64,000 nt of DNA from Flaveria trinervia. Taxonomy: Eukaryota > Streptophyta > Magnoliopsida > Asterales > Asteraceae. The position numbers were made by a program, and so were the translations under genes. The first letter of the stretch is position 1. Each line of letters begins with the position of its first letter. Positions 20,821 through 32,659 of this stretch are shown here, in pieces. The stretch spans positions 37,768,231 to 37,832,230 of the forward strand of contig CM046457.1 in NCBI GenBank assembly GCA_025506515.1, given 5' to 3'. The notes beneath the pieces are model-generated. The model was not told where the DNA came from, did no database searches, and worked only from the letters and a program-made list of their open reading frames with translations.

Positions 20821-21849
20821 ATGGCTGGTGGTAGATCTTCGAAAGCCTCTCGTGGAGGTGGTCGTGATGGGCTTGGTGCTAAGCTATGACCCAAGAGATG
20901 AAGACCCAGTGTTGAAAAGGTGGTTCCTAAAGAACCCGAGACCCCCCATCCGGAGGGTGGTGATGAGAGTGCAAACCTGAGGGCCTCGGTGAAAGAGGCG
21001 ATGGTTGAAGAAGTTCATCAGGTCATGCAGACGATCTTACCGTCTGTAGTGACTGAAGTTATCAAGGCAGTACAAGAAGGGGAAAGGAAAGAGAGAAATA
21101 GGTCCTCGGAGGACGGGAGCAACCGGAGCCTGAAACGGTTCTCTCGGATGATGAAGAAGAGGAGGAGGAAGAAGAGCCTGTGCATGAGGTGACACGAGGC
21201 TGTAATTTTGGGGCATTTCAACAATGCAAGCCCCCTACTTTTGATGGGAACAGCACTATTGCTGCTGCTCACTGATGGGTGAGAGGAATGGAAGTGGTAT
21301 TAAACAGCAACGAGTGTCAGGAGGATCAGAAAGTAAAATTTACTGCCCATGTGGACTCGGCTTTGTGCTGGTGGGACAATATAGTCCAAGCCGAGGGTAG
21401 TAGGGCAATTGGGAGGATGAGATGGTCGGAGCTGAAAAAGTTGGTGATTGAGGAGTTTTGTCCTCTCCGTGAAATGGACAAGGTCGAAAGGGAGTTCTTG
21501 CAACTAGAGGCGGGAACCATGACACATGAGCAGTACACCACAAAGCTCAACAAGATGGCACGTCTGGTGCCGAATCAGGTGACGCCTCTGTCATGTAAGA
21601 TTAAGAGGTACATTCAGGTTTTGGTAGCGGACATTCACATGCATATGATCGCTGTCTGACCGAGCACGTTTAGGTCGGCTGTGGATTGGCAGAGAGGTTA
21701 TATGATGAGAGGGTTGTACTGGTGGTAGCTGAAAGTAGCAGGAAGGGTGGAGGTGATTGAAACTGGAATGGGAAGAGGTTTGGTCGGGGTGGTGCCTCAA
21801 CGGGTAACAAGAAGGAAAGGGTGGACGATCGCCATGTGGTCGCGTCGGG
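20821..21849 (+). pseudogene. Ty3/gypsy gag, G copy 1, truncated
   Basis: It starts MAGGRSSKAS. Blocks include EEVHQVMQTILPS, a Lys/Glu/Arg-rich stretch, then the gypsy Gag core: FGAFQQCKPPTFDG, WVRGMEVVL, ALCWWDNI, EFCPLREMDKVEREFL and KLNKMARLVP. Stops occur near 20887, 20899, 21272 and at the VIAV end (21657), plus a frameshift near 21190. At 21849 it is cut off by the next LTR before the zinc knuckles, so this copy has no pol. The wording suggests the chromovirus (Tekay/Del) branch. Confidence 0.85.
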
Positions 21850-21932
21850 TGTAACACCCGGTTTTTTTAATTATTTGAAGCTGAAGAAGAAAGAAAAAGA
21901 AATAAAGTCCAAAGTCAAGGGACCAAACTCGC
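21850..21932 (+). repeat. G LTR 2, first 83 bp
   Basis: TGTAACACCCGG start, matching LTR 1 through GACCAAACT, then cut by composite C. The LTR resumes at 44206. Confidence 0.88.
21928..21932. repeat. Target-site duplication CTCGC, left copy (composite C)
   Basis: CTCGC precedes the left LTR end of C and is repeated at 44206-44210 after its right LTR end. Confidence 0.88.
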
Positions 21933-23014
21933 TGATAGGATCTCAGCATCTAGTTTGATCGATTCGAATGATTTCAGCAGCGGAATAGAGTACCCACTAG
22001 CACAATTCGAGCAAGAATACCAAAGATATAGCAATGAACAGAATTAGTTATATAGAGAGAGAAAGTTTCTGCAAAAGGAATATTCATTCAATCACACGCT
22101 TTGGCATGGCTTTCGCAAAATTACAATTGAGGTCATTCTTCCTTATATAAGGAAAGATGACGTAGGCTGATGTCACTTGATAGTGACATCTAACCGTTAT
22201 TTAACAAACTACTGAAACACTAAAACTACTGAAGATGTCAAGCAGCTGACATCTTTAACAAGAAGCTAAGTGTTACTTATTACAAAACTACTGATAAGAA
22301 AATACTGAAACTACAACGACTGAAGAACAAGCTCTTCAGTCGTTTTACAAAACTACTAAAAGTAAAAACATAAAACTACTGATAAACACAACTACTGAAG
22401 AAGTACTCTTGAGCTGTTGTGACAAACTACTGAAACTTTAGCACTGGTCTTCAGACTTGAACTTCAGACGTTTCATCAGCTGATGACTTCAGTAGATGTC
22501 ATCAGCTGATGTCTTCAGTCTTTGTCTTCAGACTTTGTACATCAGTTGTTGATCTTCAGCACTTGGGGACTCTTCAACTGTTGAACTTTAGTATTTTGGT
22601 CTTCAGATTCAGCACTTGTGTTCTTCAGTTGTTGGACTTCAGTACTTGGTCTTCAGCTTCAGCACTTGTGTTCTTCAGCTGTTGGACTTCAGCACTTTAG
22701 TCTTCAGCTTCAGCACTTGTGTTCTTCAGCTGTTGAGCTTCAGCACTTTATTTCTTCAGCTGTTGGACTTCAGCACTTTAGTCTTCAGCTTCAGCACTTG
22801 TGTTCTTCAGCTGTTGAGCTTCAGCACTTTAGTTCTTCATCTGTTGGACTTCAGCACTTTATTCTTCAGCTGTTGAAATCTTCAGTACTTGATCTTCAGC
22901 TGTTGAAGTCTTCAGCACTTGTCGAACTGCTGATGAAACCTCAGCAGTTGTTGTGATATCATGTGGGACTTAGAGGTTTTCTGATCTTGGCTCATTGGTT
23001 CTTATGGTCCAACA
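21933..23014 (-). repeat. Composite C, left LTR (3' LTR of C1)
   Basis: TGATAGGATC...GGTCCAACA, about 1.08 kb. It contains the TATA palindrome CCTTATATAAGG with adjacent TGACGT (22140-22165), a 12-bp-arm hairpin (22315-22344) and a 3' block of CTTCAGCTGTTG / CTTCAGCACTT units with a period near 51 bp (about 22550-22930). Frames through that block are repeat artefacts. Confidence 0.92.
22315..22344. repeat. Conserved hairpin in copia LTR U3
   Basis: Arms AACGACTGAAGA and TCTTCAGTCGTT, perfect over 12 bp, around a 6-base loop. The same hairpin is present in the LTRs at about 31750, 43503, 52154, 60275 and 62910. Confidence 0.88.
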
Positions 23015-23027
23015 AACTCCCCCTGAA
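23015..23027 (-). other. Polypurine tract of C1
   Basis: Minus strand TTCAGGGGGAGTT, directly abutting the LTR start TGTTGGACC; this is where plus-strand DNA synthesis is primed. Confidence 0.8.
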
Positions 23028-23243
23028 CCAATGTAGCCAAAACCTCTAATTGATTTATTTTCCCACTTATTGTTGGCAGAATGGTTGGTCTTTTTCCTTC
23101 TTGATCAGTTGAGAAGATGACCCATATAAGCACTGGCCTGGGAATGAGTCTCTGATGATTTGGTTGGCAATGTATGAATGGGAGCTCTGTATTGGGGAAT
23201 TGGACACTGAGCTGTTCCCCCATCCATGAGACTCACTTCCCAA
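23028..23243 (-). other. C1 3' noncoding between extra ORF and polypurine tract
   Basis: About 215 bp, conserved in C2 and H; no ORF start of its own. Confidence 0.55.
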
Positions 23244-26200
23244 CTATGAGCTTGTAGGATTCCCTGGTGTAGGCCTCCAAAAATACATTTGTTCCTCCAT
23301 GGTGAGCTCCTCTGCCTCACCATCGAAGAATCCTTCTGGCCCATAGTACTCAGACAGGAATTTGACCTGTTTTCCATTTTTGAGTACCACTGTTGTAATC
23401 TGTCTGTAAGCAAATTCATCAAGATGATGACCTTCTAACAACAGTGGTAGCTCATCCTTTCTCATCTCATTCGGCCTCTTATACACCAGCCCCTTTTTGA
23501 TTATTCTGTTCTCCAGCATCTTTTGTGGGGGAATGTTTGAGGTGTAGGCCTTTTTGAAATCTTCCAGGATTTCCCAAGGTGAGACTACAAGGGCTAAGGA
23601 GATCACTTCATCTACAATCTTTTTCACTTGCCCATTGTATCTCTGAGGGATATTTTTCTTTTGTATTCTATGAGCCACCCTGGGATCATGCCAAATTCTT
23701 ACTCTTTCTTTCACATACTGAAAAGTATGTCTAAGAGTATAAATCCTCTGAGCTTGTTTTTTCATATTAATGATGGAGGAAGTGGCTGCATATGCTTTAT
23801 CTACTCTCCTCAATAACTCTTCATCATGCAATCTGTGTTGTTCTTCTTCTTCCAATTTCACTTTGATTGCATCTCTTTGTTGCTCAGGAGTTATTGCAAG
23901 AGAGAGATCTTTGGCCTTTGGCAACTGCAGAACAGCTGAGATCGGTAGCTTGTCTTCATCATCATCTTCTTCTTCTTCCAGCCTCAACACCTTTCTCTTC
24001 TTCTGCTTAGGTGCATCATCGGTTGTTGGTTTTGAGGGTAAGGGAGTTGGTTTTGTGGGTTGTGGTTGTGGTTGTTTTGGAGAGGGAATGTTGACAGGCT
24101 GAGTTTGCATTTTGGAGGTGAGTGTGGCTTTTGAGTGTTTGGCTAGCTCAGTCCTGCTCCCTGCTCCTGCTTCATTCAAAGCTTCTATTACTAATCCCTT
24201 AGTATATGCCTCAGACGAACAGATCTTGGAGGTTATGGCCAAGATGTTGTCCCTAGTCCATGATTTTATTTCGATCAATGATCTCCCAAGGTATTAGCTG
24301 ATAAATCTGATCATGATCTCAAGTCTTTCTCTATCCATTGTGTTGTAGCTGGCCCATCTTTGTTGAATCTCTTCAATCTCTAATCTTCTTATTTCAGAGT
24401 CCAGCTTTTCAGTATTGAAACCTTGCCTAAACAGCTGATCAATGATATTGTCCATTGATCTGCTGTGTTCAGCATCAGCCTCTTTAACCATTTCATTCAA
24501 GTTTTTCTCTTTTTCAGCAGTTTTCTTTTTCTTATATGTGACATGAAAGTCCTCTTGACTTTATGTACTTTCTCCTTTTTAGCTCCCTTCTCATTCTCAT
24601 TCTCCTTCTCTTTCTTGGTCTCATACACACAGTCCTTCTTTATTTCCACTTCTTTGTACTTCTCTTTCTCTTTCTCCTTCTCCATCCTCTTTCTTTTAGC
24701 TTTCACTGCTGGAATCTCCCCCTTTTTGGGTGCATTGGTTTTAAGGGTTTGATCAGCAGAAAGTTTTTGGCTCAGTACATCCTCCACTATAGGTTGTAAG
24801 ACAGAAGAAAGTCTCTCATCAACAGTTTTAATGACAAATTCAGTTATCTGCGGTGTGATGAGAGATAGGGGATTTTGAGGGATAGCATCCATTTGCTCAG
24901 GGGGGTTTTGGTCCTGAGAAATGGTGCCAGAAACAGAGGCAGGTGGCTGAGATTCTTCGAGTGGCTGTGTGTTTAAGTGACCTTCAGAGGAAGGTGCCAT
25001 CTGTTGGGTTGATGTGGTGGCAGAGGGTCTTTCTCCCTCAGAGAGTTGGTCAAGTAGTTTTTGCAACCTACTGACTTCCTCCTCTAGGATTATGTTCTGG
25101 GCAAGAACATCATAAAAGAAGCCCAGGTCATCATCAGCAGATGCTGAATCACCTGACCTCCTGCTGTGTAGCAGATGTACATGCACTGGGTGTAGACCAG
25201 ATGTAGCATGTGCCCACACCAAGAGATAGAACATTTAACCCCGATGATGTGGGTGGGGTCAGAAGCATGTGTGTCCTCTTCCTCAATTGCTGTTGTTCTC
25301 CCCTTGTTGGTGGTTGTAGGGGAGGAGGAGAGGCATGCAGCTGAGTCAGCACATTAGCAATTATAATGGTTGGACTTTGGGGGGCATTTGCATGGGGAGA
25401 GGGGATAGAAGCTGATTGCATCCGGGGAGAGGGATGCTCTTCAATGATAACCTCCTCAAGTGAGAGAGGTCTCAGTAATGTGGTTTCCCTGAAGTGGTTG
25501 CAACAGGATCCTTTTGAGAGGATACCTGTGCGGCTGTTGCTGGTTGAGTCTTTAACACTACTAGAGGGTTTGAACCAGTAGGTTTATCCTGTTTGGGTGG
25601 TACAGGAGCATCATCAGGGGACTTATCTCCCTGATTAGCTTGTTTGGGTTTGGATTTTGGCTTGGTGGGGACTTTGGTTCTGGAGTTGAAGCTGTGGGTT
25701 CCCTTTGCTTGGGTTTGAGCAAACGGGCAGCTTCTTTGAGAGATTGGTCGGAGTTATGCCTGGAGTATACCTCAGCTAGAACAGCTGGTGGAGGGACTCC
25801 AAGGCCAACAAACCATCAGTTTGTAATTCATTTAAAATTATGGCCATCAGAAACCTGGGATATAATAGCCATCTGTTTCCCACAGGTTTCTGTGCCAGAT
25901 CTTTGATTTCTAGAAACACATTTGTGAAAAATTTAAAGGTTGGTGTTCTAGAATTGAATATAATACCTGTTGCCACCGGGAAGACATTTGATCCTATGAG
26001 GATGTCTTCGAGGATAAGCAAACATTCACCATATGAAATATCAGTCGTTCAGCATCAGGGAAGTTCTTCTTCAGTATGGTAGCAGCTCGAAGATTTCCGT
26101 CGTACCCATTGTTGATGAAGACATATCAGTTGTGCCCTTCGGATACTCAGTCACAGCAGTAGCATCTTGTAATTTAGTACTCGACGAATGCTATCAGGTG

Positions 26201-26446
26201 TAACCTCTACTTGTTTTTGTTGACCAATGACCGAACATAATTTGACCGGAAGGCACATCAGTGTGAACGTAGGCATTGGACCAAAACTGACTTAGTGACT
26301 CTGGGTAGATGGTCGATTTTAAGAGCAGAGCAGTACTATACTGAGAATCACCATTAGGTCTATGGCGTGATCAACTTTGTCCAGAAGGCTGATTTCGTGA
26401 GGTAGGCGACGCAGTTATGTCTGGGTTTTAGACTCATGGTTGCCAT
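23244..26446 (-). pseudogene. Extra ORF (aORF) of C1, full span with frameshifts
   Basis: It starts at 26446 (ATG; MATMSLKP) and ends TAG at 23244 after FWRPTPGNPTSS. The span is about 1,067 codons. N-terminal third: LYPRFLMAIIL and similar blocks, then a basic Lys/Pro linker. Middle: DDDLGFFYDVLAQN and VSRLQKLL coiled coil, TVDERLSSVLQP, a long Lys/Glu run, MDNIIDQLFRQGF, EIRRLEIEEIQQRW. C-terminal 344 codons (23244-24278) are open: WTRDNILAITSKICSSEAY, an acidic patch EEEEDDDEDKLP, RIYTLRHTFQYVKERVRIW, LVVSPWEIL, YYGPEGFF. There is an approximately 155-bp deletion near 25214 relative to C2. No membrane span or known enzyme motif seen. Function unknown; sense orientation downstream of pol recalls Sirevirus env-like ORFs by position only. 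Confidence 0.8.
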
Positions 26447-26513
26447 TTTTGAGAGTATGAAGGTCAGAAGAACGGCTAATGGAACGTTTGATAAGAAGAC
26501 AGGTATTTATAGG

Positions 26514-26523
26514 GTTGGGATAG
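26514..26523 (-). promoter_or_regulatory. TATA-like box upstream of extra ORF (C1)
   Basis: CCTATAAATA on the minus strand about 68 bp before the ATG at 26446, matching the box in B and C2. Confidence 0.45.
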
Positions 26524-27022
26524 GAAAAGGCTAAAAGAAAACTACTGAAGGTTGGGTGGTCATCAGCTGTTTGAAACTACTGATGACATGGTATTAACCT
26601 TCAGAGGTTTAAAACGACTGAGTGGTGGTGTTGTCATCAGGTGTTTATAAACAACTGAAGACTTGGTTTTGACCATCAGACGTTGAAACAGCTGAAGTCT
26701 TGGTGTTAACCATTAGTATTATGACGACTTAGCTTTTCAGCTTTTCATACTGTCCTCAACACTTACTCATTAGACTTTCTCTCTTTTCAGGTGTTTCATA
26801 GGACGTCAGTACTTATCTGTTTTTACTAATTTCAGTAGTTGTAACTACATCAGTTGTGTAACTACTCAGTAGTTTAGAACAGATAAGTACTTCAGTACTT
26901 GTGAGGCATTTAGCCTTCAGTAGTTATAAACTACTAAGGGTAAAAGACCTCATCAGTACTTATATGTGACATGGTTACCAATGATCATCAGTACTTATTA
27001 CTGACATCATCAGTAGTTTCAC
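26524..27022 (-). repeat. Repeat spacer between pol and extra ORF (C1)
   Basis: CAGTAGTT / AACTACTG and TGAAGACTTGG units. It is about 270 bp shorter than the spacer of C2, mainly through a deletion near 26718. Confidence 0.7.
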
Positions 27023-28964
27023 TTATTCTAGCTGCAGCATACCAAGCCTTAACACCAGGTTGTGGAAAGTTGAACTATCCAAAGGCTTAGTAAAAATGTC
27101 TGCAAGCTCATCAGCACTAGGCACAACATAGGATTAATTAGATCCTTTTCAAAACAATCTCTTATAAAATGATGTCTAATTTCTATATGTTTGGTCCTAG
27201 AGTGCTGGACTGGATTTTTACAATGCAAAGAGCTGAAGCACTATCCATTAATAACGGAGTCTTAGTCTCTGTAATGCCATAATCCAAAAGTTGATTCTGA
27301 AGCCAGAGTACTTGGGATGTACAACTTGCAGCAGCAATGTACTCGGCGTCAGCAGTGGATGTAGCAACAGATGTTTGTTTCTTACTCTGCCAAGAAATCA
27401 AACAGTTGCCTAGGAATTGACATCCACCAGAAGTTGATTTCCTGGTTAACTTACACCCTGCATAGTCACTATCAGAGAAAGCAACTAATTTGCAAGAGTG
27501 CCCAGTGGAATACCATAAACCTAGAGATTGTGTACCTTGCAAATATCTAAAGATCCTCTTGACTGCAATCCATGAGACTCTTTAGGTGCAGCCTGAAATC
27601 TAGCACAAACACATGTAGCAAACATAATATCTGGTCTAGAAGCTGTTAAATACATCAAGGACCCAATCATACATCTGTAAAGCGTTTCATCAACAACATT
27701 ACCTTTCTGATCAATATCCAATTGTGTGGTGTTGCACATGGGAGTAGAACAGGGCTTACAGTTTTGTAAATCAAATTATTGAAATCTTTTGTATATTTAG
27801 ACTGATGAATGAAAATTCCATCAGCTTTTTGTTTGATTTGCAAGCCTAGAAAGAACTGTAATTCTCCCATTGCACTCATTTCAAACTTCCTTTGCATTAA
27901 TTTTGTAAAATCATCACACAACTGGGGATCAGAGGATGCAAATATAATATCATCAACATAATTTGAACAAGTAGCTTATGCTGATCCACCTTCTTAATAA
28001 ATAAGGTTTATCTATGGAGCCTCTAGTGAAATTATTTTGCAGAAAAAAGTTAGATAATGTCTCATACCAGGCTCTAGGAGCTTGTTTCAACCCATAAAGA
28101 GCCTTATCAAGCTTGTATACCCATTCTGGGTGTTTATTATCCTCAAAACCTGGTGGTTGACACACATAAACTTCTTCTTTTATTTTACCATATAAAAATG
28201 CACTTTTAACATCCATTTGAAAAACTTTAAGATTATGGAGTGCAGCATAGGCTAAGAACAATCTAATTGCCTCCAGTCTGGCTACAGGGGCAAAGGTTTC
28301 ATCATAATCAATACCTTCTTCTTGTGCAAACCCCTGAACAACCAGTCTGGCCTTGTTCTTAACAATAAGCCCATTTTCATCTGTTTTATTCCTAAACACC
28401 CATTTAGTGCCTATTGCACACTTACCTGGGGGAAGAGGAACAAGCTCCCACACTTGCTGCTTTTTGAACTAAGAAGCTCAAGCTGCATTGCTTCAACCCA
28501 GCCATTGTCTCTAAGTGCAACATGATAATTCTTTGGCTCTATCTGACTGATGAAGAGAGCATAGAAGCAGAAATTGGACAATTGACTTCTGGTTGAAACT
28601 CCAGCATTGATATCACCAATGATTTGAGACATTGGGTGATTCTTTAGCTCTGGATAAACAATGAGATCAGTGCAAGTGTTTGTAGAACCTTCAGCAGCAA
28701 CAGATGTTGATGTAGACTCTTGAAACCATGTAGATAGTGGCAACTCAAATGAAGTTGAAGATGCAGAAATCTCATCAGCACTTGTTGTGGATGAAGCTAC
28801 TGAAGCTACAGGAGCATCAGGTTTAGAGGAACAGGCAGTTGGTCACTAAACCTGAAGAGGTGAGTACTGCTATCATCATCATCATCAGCACCAGCAGTAC
28901 CACCAGGTGGTGAACTGTTGACAGGAGCAACAGTAGGAGTTTGATAAGGAACATATTGCAGTAT
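27023..28964 (-). pseudogene. C1 pol: RT, RNase H and integrase-RT linker
   Basis: From the gap leftwards: acidic linker (DDDDDSSTHLFRFSDQLP), a short SQIIGDINAGVSTRSQ segment, RT (28453-27600: WVFRNKTDENG, VKNKARLVVQGFAQEEG, FQMDVKSAFLYGKI, GLKQAPRAWYETL) and RNase H (RYLQGTQSLGLWYSTGH, FSDSDYAG), ending LGMLQLE at 27023. The catalytic YVDD segment falls at about 27955, where single-base losses break the frame. Other breaks lie at about 27570, 27770, 28000 and 28470. Most are one-base deletions relative to C2. Confidence 0.85.
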
Positions 28965-29064
28965 NNNNNNNNNNNNNNNNNNNNNNNNNNNNNNNNNNNN
29001 NNNNNNNNNNNNNNNNNNNNNNNNNNNNNNNNNNNNNNNNNNNNNNNNNNNNNNNNNNNNNNNN
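28965..29064. other. Assembly gap, 100 N
   Basis: Exactly 100 unknown bases, a typical placeholder length. By alignment with C2 the missing part is about 2.0 kb: integrase, protease and the end of gag (C2 positions about 38775 to 40805). Confidence 0.95.
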
Positions 29065-31160
29065 CCTTTCAAGACTTCTAGAAATAACTCCTGAGTTGAT
29101 CAACTCTTTGATCATGTGAGTGTCAGTATTTGAACCATCAAGATCAGCTGATAGGTTCAACGAGGGAATAATACTAACTTCAACTTCTGATGTGCTCTAT
29201 CAGAAAGTGAATCACATGATGAGGTGGATTGGTTATTGCTTTCTCCATCAGATTTCACTTCTCTGCTCTTGAGCAAAATCTGTAGAGGAGCAGTGTGATT
29301 ATAACCAATGCCAAACTTCACATTGGAAGCTGATTGCTTACTAAGAAGCATTTCAAAACCTTTGCATGATTGTACCCATCGATCACACTCTACTTGGGTG
29401 ACTACAAGGGTTTCTTTGAGGTCTTTGTACTTTTCTAAAAGTACCTCTTCCCTAGCCTTATCATCGATGATTTGGCATTTAATTTATAAATCTCATCATT
29501 TTTCTCTTAAGCAGAGACTCAAACTCAGCTTTTCTTTTGGAAATGATCTTTTCTAGCTCTATGTTCTTATTAATTAAGCTACATTTGCTTCTTAATAGAG
29601 GCAAATGCTGCTATGCATGTTTCAGAACTTAATTTGGTCTTAGCCTCAGAGGATACCTGTGATACCTGTGATGAAGAGGCATTTGAGGATAATCCATCTG
29701 CAGACTCCAGAGCCATAAGAGCCAGATTCCCAAAAGGACTGTCACCACCATGTTGACCAGCACCTGTGAACAGTTGTTCATGACCAGACATGTCATCTGG
29801 TAAACTGCTCCAGTCAACAACTCCAGGGGTGAAGAAGCTGTGTTGTTGAGGTTGAGGAGGTTGAGAGATTGAGATGGTGAGCTCAGGAAGAGCATGTAGT
29901 TGTTGAGCAATGGGTGCTTGAACCTAATTGGTTTGTGGCATGTAATAACAAGGGTAAGGATATGGCATTGGACCCTGAGGAACAAAATATGCAGGAGATT
30001 GTGGTTGAGAATGATGACTAGAATTTACAGGATGTTGCCCTCTGTGTTGTGGACTATTGCCAGGGAAAGTCACAAAGGGTGCAGAAGAATTAGATCCAGA
30101 TGATCTACATTCTCTAGCAAAGTGTCCAAGCCTGTGGCATTTGTGAACACCTCAACTTACTCTTGTCAAAACCAACTTTGGTTTTGCCTAGAGAGTCCTG
30201 GGAACTTTCTTCCAGTTCTTTTGTAGAACTTCTGAGATCTGATATTTATCAAGGCCATTTGGCTCAAAATATCCATCTCTTCTAAGTCATCATCAGCAAT
30301 CCCCTTGAGATCATCATGATGAAGCATAGATTGTCATTATTACACCCAGTAAACTGACTATCAACACTCATATGCAGAATCAGAAGTGTTTGAAGAGAAA
30401 TCAATATGCTCATCATACTGGCATTCAGATGAAGCATATTCTGACTCATGACCAACCAAGGCAGTGTTGCCTGGTATAAAGTCTTCAATGAGCTTACCAG
30501 ATGAAGCCACTTTCCTTTTCTGCTCTATCTCTCTTTCAATGTAAGCAGTTTCCCATGAAGTTGGTGAGAGATAGACTATCCAGATTTGCACTAGAGCGTA
30601 GGACAATTGTATATGTGCCCATCTCAGGCAGTGATCTGAGGAATCGGTGGTTCATTTGGCTTTTGGTATATTCATGTTTAACCATTTTCAACTCAGAGAT
30701 TAAACATGAAACCGCTCAAACTGCTGAGTTGAGTCTCACCACTTTCTATGACAAAAGTCTCATACTGTTAGGCGAGGATTTCCTGTTGTTTGCTAAGACC
30801 TCATCAGTGCCACCGAATTGTTCTTTCAGGCATTCCAAAGGTCATCAGCAGTTTCATGATGCATAGCCCGAATAGATTTCATTAGGCAGTGCCATGGCAG
30901 CAATTCCATGGGCTTTAGCATCAATCTCAAACAACTTCTTGTCCTCATCAGAGTATTGTTCCTTCTTCTTTCGGAATCAACTGATTTGTTCCGAATGATT
31001 CACCATTGGCTTATGTGGTCCATGTACCACGGATGTCCAACAACCTGAACTATTGACAGACAGGTGATGGAGCATTCTTCGTTGCCAATGTTATACTCTT
31101 CCTAACAACATCAAGGCTTGGTTGAGGACCCAGTATTGTGTGGGTCATTAGAGGTGTAGT
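29065..31160 (-). pseudogene. C1 gag, C-terminus in the gap, N-terminus damaged
   Basis: From 31160 leftwards the copy matches gag of C2: HHETA segment, DDLKGIADDD, a zinc-knuckle region (about 30100-30160), Pro/Gln-rich stretch, DDMSGHEQLFTGAGQHGG, coiled coil and FGIGYNHTAP (about 29300), then the acidic Ser/Thr part up to the gap. The start codon is lost (CAT has become CTT near 31149) and many one-base deletions break the frame every 100-300 bp. Confidence 0.82.
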
Positions 31161-31358
31161 CTTTTTTTTCGAAAAGTCAGACACATTCAAGAAAGCTACA
31201 AATTTAGCTCAAAACCACTAAGAACCTCAATTAAAATAGCCAAAAGCACATAACTTCAATCTCTAATAACAGATTCGTGCGAATTTGCTAGTTCGATCAA
31301 ACTTAGAGCAAATGAGCAGTTTCAATGATCAATTGTTAGATCGATCAACGATTAACCT

Positions 31359-31370
31359 GCTCTGATACCA
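31359..31370 (-). other. Primer-binding site of C1
   Basis: Minus strand TGGTATCAGAGC, two bases from the middle LTR. Confidence 0.88.
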
Positions 31371-31372
31371 TT

Positions 31373-32434
31373 TGAAAAGATCTCAGCATCTAGTTTGATT
31401 GATTCAAATGATTTCAGCAACGGAATAGAGTAACACTAGCACAATTCAGCAAGAATACCAAAGATATAGCAATGAACAGATTAGTTATAGAGAGAGAAAG
31501 TTTCTGCAAAAGGAATATTTCATTCAATCACACGCTTGGCATGGCTTTCGCAATATTACAATTTAGGTCATTCTTCCTTATATAAGGAAAGATGACGTAG
31601 GTGATGTCACTTGATAGTGACATCTAACCGTTATTTAACAAACTACTGAAACACTAAAACTACTGAAGATGTCAAGCAGCTGACATCTTCTAACAAGAAG
31701 CTAAGTGTTACTTATTACAAAACTACTGATAAGAAACTACTGAAACTACAACGACTGAAGAACAAGCTCTTCAGTCGTTTTACAAAACTACTAAAAGTAA
31801 AAACATAAAACTACTGATAAGCACAACTACTGAAGAAGTACTCTTCAGCTGTTGTGACAAACTACTGAAACTTCAGCACTTGGTCGTCAGACTTGAAACT
31901 TCAGACGTTCATCAGCTGATGGGTTTAGTAGATGTCATCAGCTGATGTTCAGTCTTTGTCTTCAGACTTTGTACATTAGTGTTGATCTTCAGCACTTGTG
32001 GACTCTCAGCTGTTGAAACTTTAGTGCTTGGTCTTAGCTTCAGCACTTGTGTTCTTCAGCTGTTGACTTCAGTACTTTGGTCTTCAGCTTCAGCACTTGT
32101 GTTCTTCACCTGTTGGACTTAGCACTTAGTCTTCAGCTTCAGCACTTGTGTCTTCAGCTGTTGAGCTTCAGCACTTAGTTCTCTTCGCTGTTGGACTTCA
32201 GCACTTTAGTCTTCAGCTTCAGCACTTGTGTTCTTCAGCTGTGAGCTTTAGCAGTTTAGTTCTTCAGCTGTTGCACTTCAGCACTTAGTCTTCAGCTGTT
32301 GAAGTCTCAGTACTTGATCTTCAGCTGTGAAGTCTTCAGCACTTGTCGAATGTGATGAAACTTCAGCAGTGTTATGATATCATGTGGGACATAGAGGTTT
32401 CTGATCTTGGCTCATTGGGTCTTTTGGTCCAACA
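31373..32434 (-). repeat. Composite C, middle LTR (5' LTR of C1 and 3' LTR of C2)
   Basis: TGAAAAGATC...GGTCCAACA, about 1.06 kb. It is colinear with the outer two LTRs, with many single-base deletions (for example GTAGGTGATG for GTAGGCTGATG) and few substitutions. It is bordered by a primer site on the left and a polypurine tract on the right, which shows it is shared by two internal regions. Confidence 0.9.
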
Positions 32435-32446
32435 AACTCCCTTGAA
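32435..32446 (-). other. Polypurine tract of C2
   Basis: Minus strand TTCAAGGGAGTT abutting TGTTGGACC; the G run is shorter than in C1. Confidence 0.7.
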
Positions 32447-32659
32447 CCAATGCAGCCAAAACCTCTAATTGATATTTTTCCACTTATTGTTGGCAGAATG
32501 GTTGTCTTTTTCCTTCTTGATCAGTTGAGAAGATGACCCATATAAGCACTGGCCTGGGAATGAGTCTCTGATGATTTGGTTGGCAATGTATGGATGGGAG
32601 CTCTGTATTAGGGAATTGGACACTGAGCTGTTCCCCCATCCATGAGACTCACTTCCCAA
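32447..32659 (-). other. C2 3' noncoding between extra ORF and polypurine tract
   Basis: About 210 bp, matching C1 23028-23243. Confidence 0.55.

Noticed and set aside
22550..22930. Possible CRISPR-like array (regular repeats)
   Set aside because: Units are degenerate, adjacent, without unique spacers, inside an LTR of a plant element.
22509..22956. Open frames rich in Leu/Ser/Gln (FSTCVLQLL, CSSAVELQHF) in three frames
   Set aside because: They run through the ~51-bp CTTCAGCTGTTG repeat block of the LTR; a stop-free repeat unit opens several frames at once. The same artefact occurs at 43698-43949, 14676-15102 and 62488-62730.
23244..24278. Extra ORF as a retroviral-type envelope gene
   Set aside because: Position fits env-like ORFs of Sireviruses, but no signal peptide, transmembrane segment or cleavage motif could be seen.
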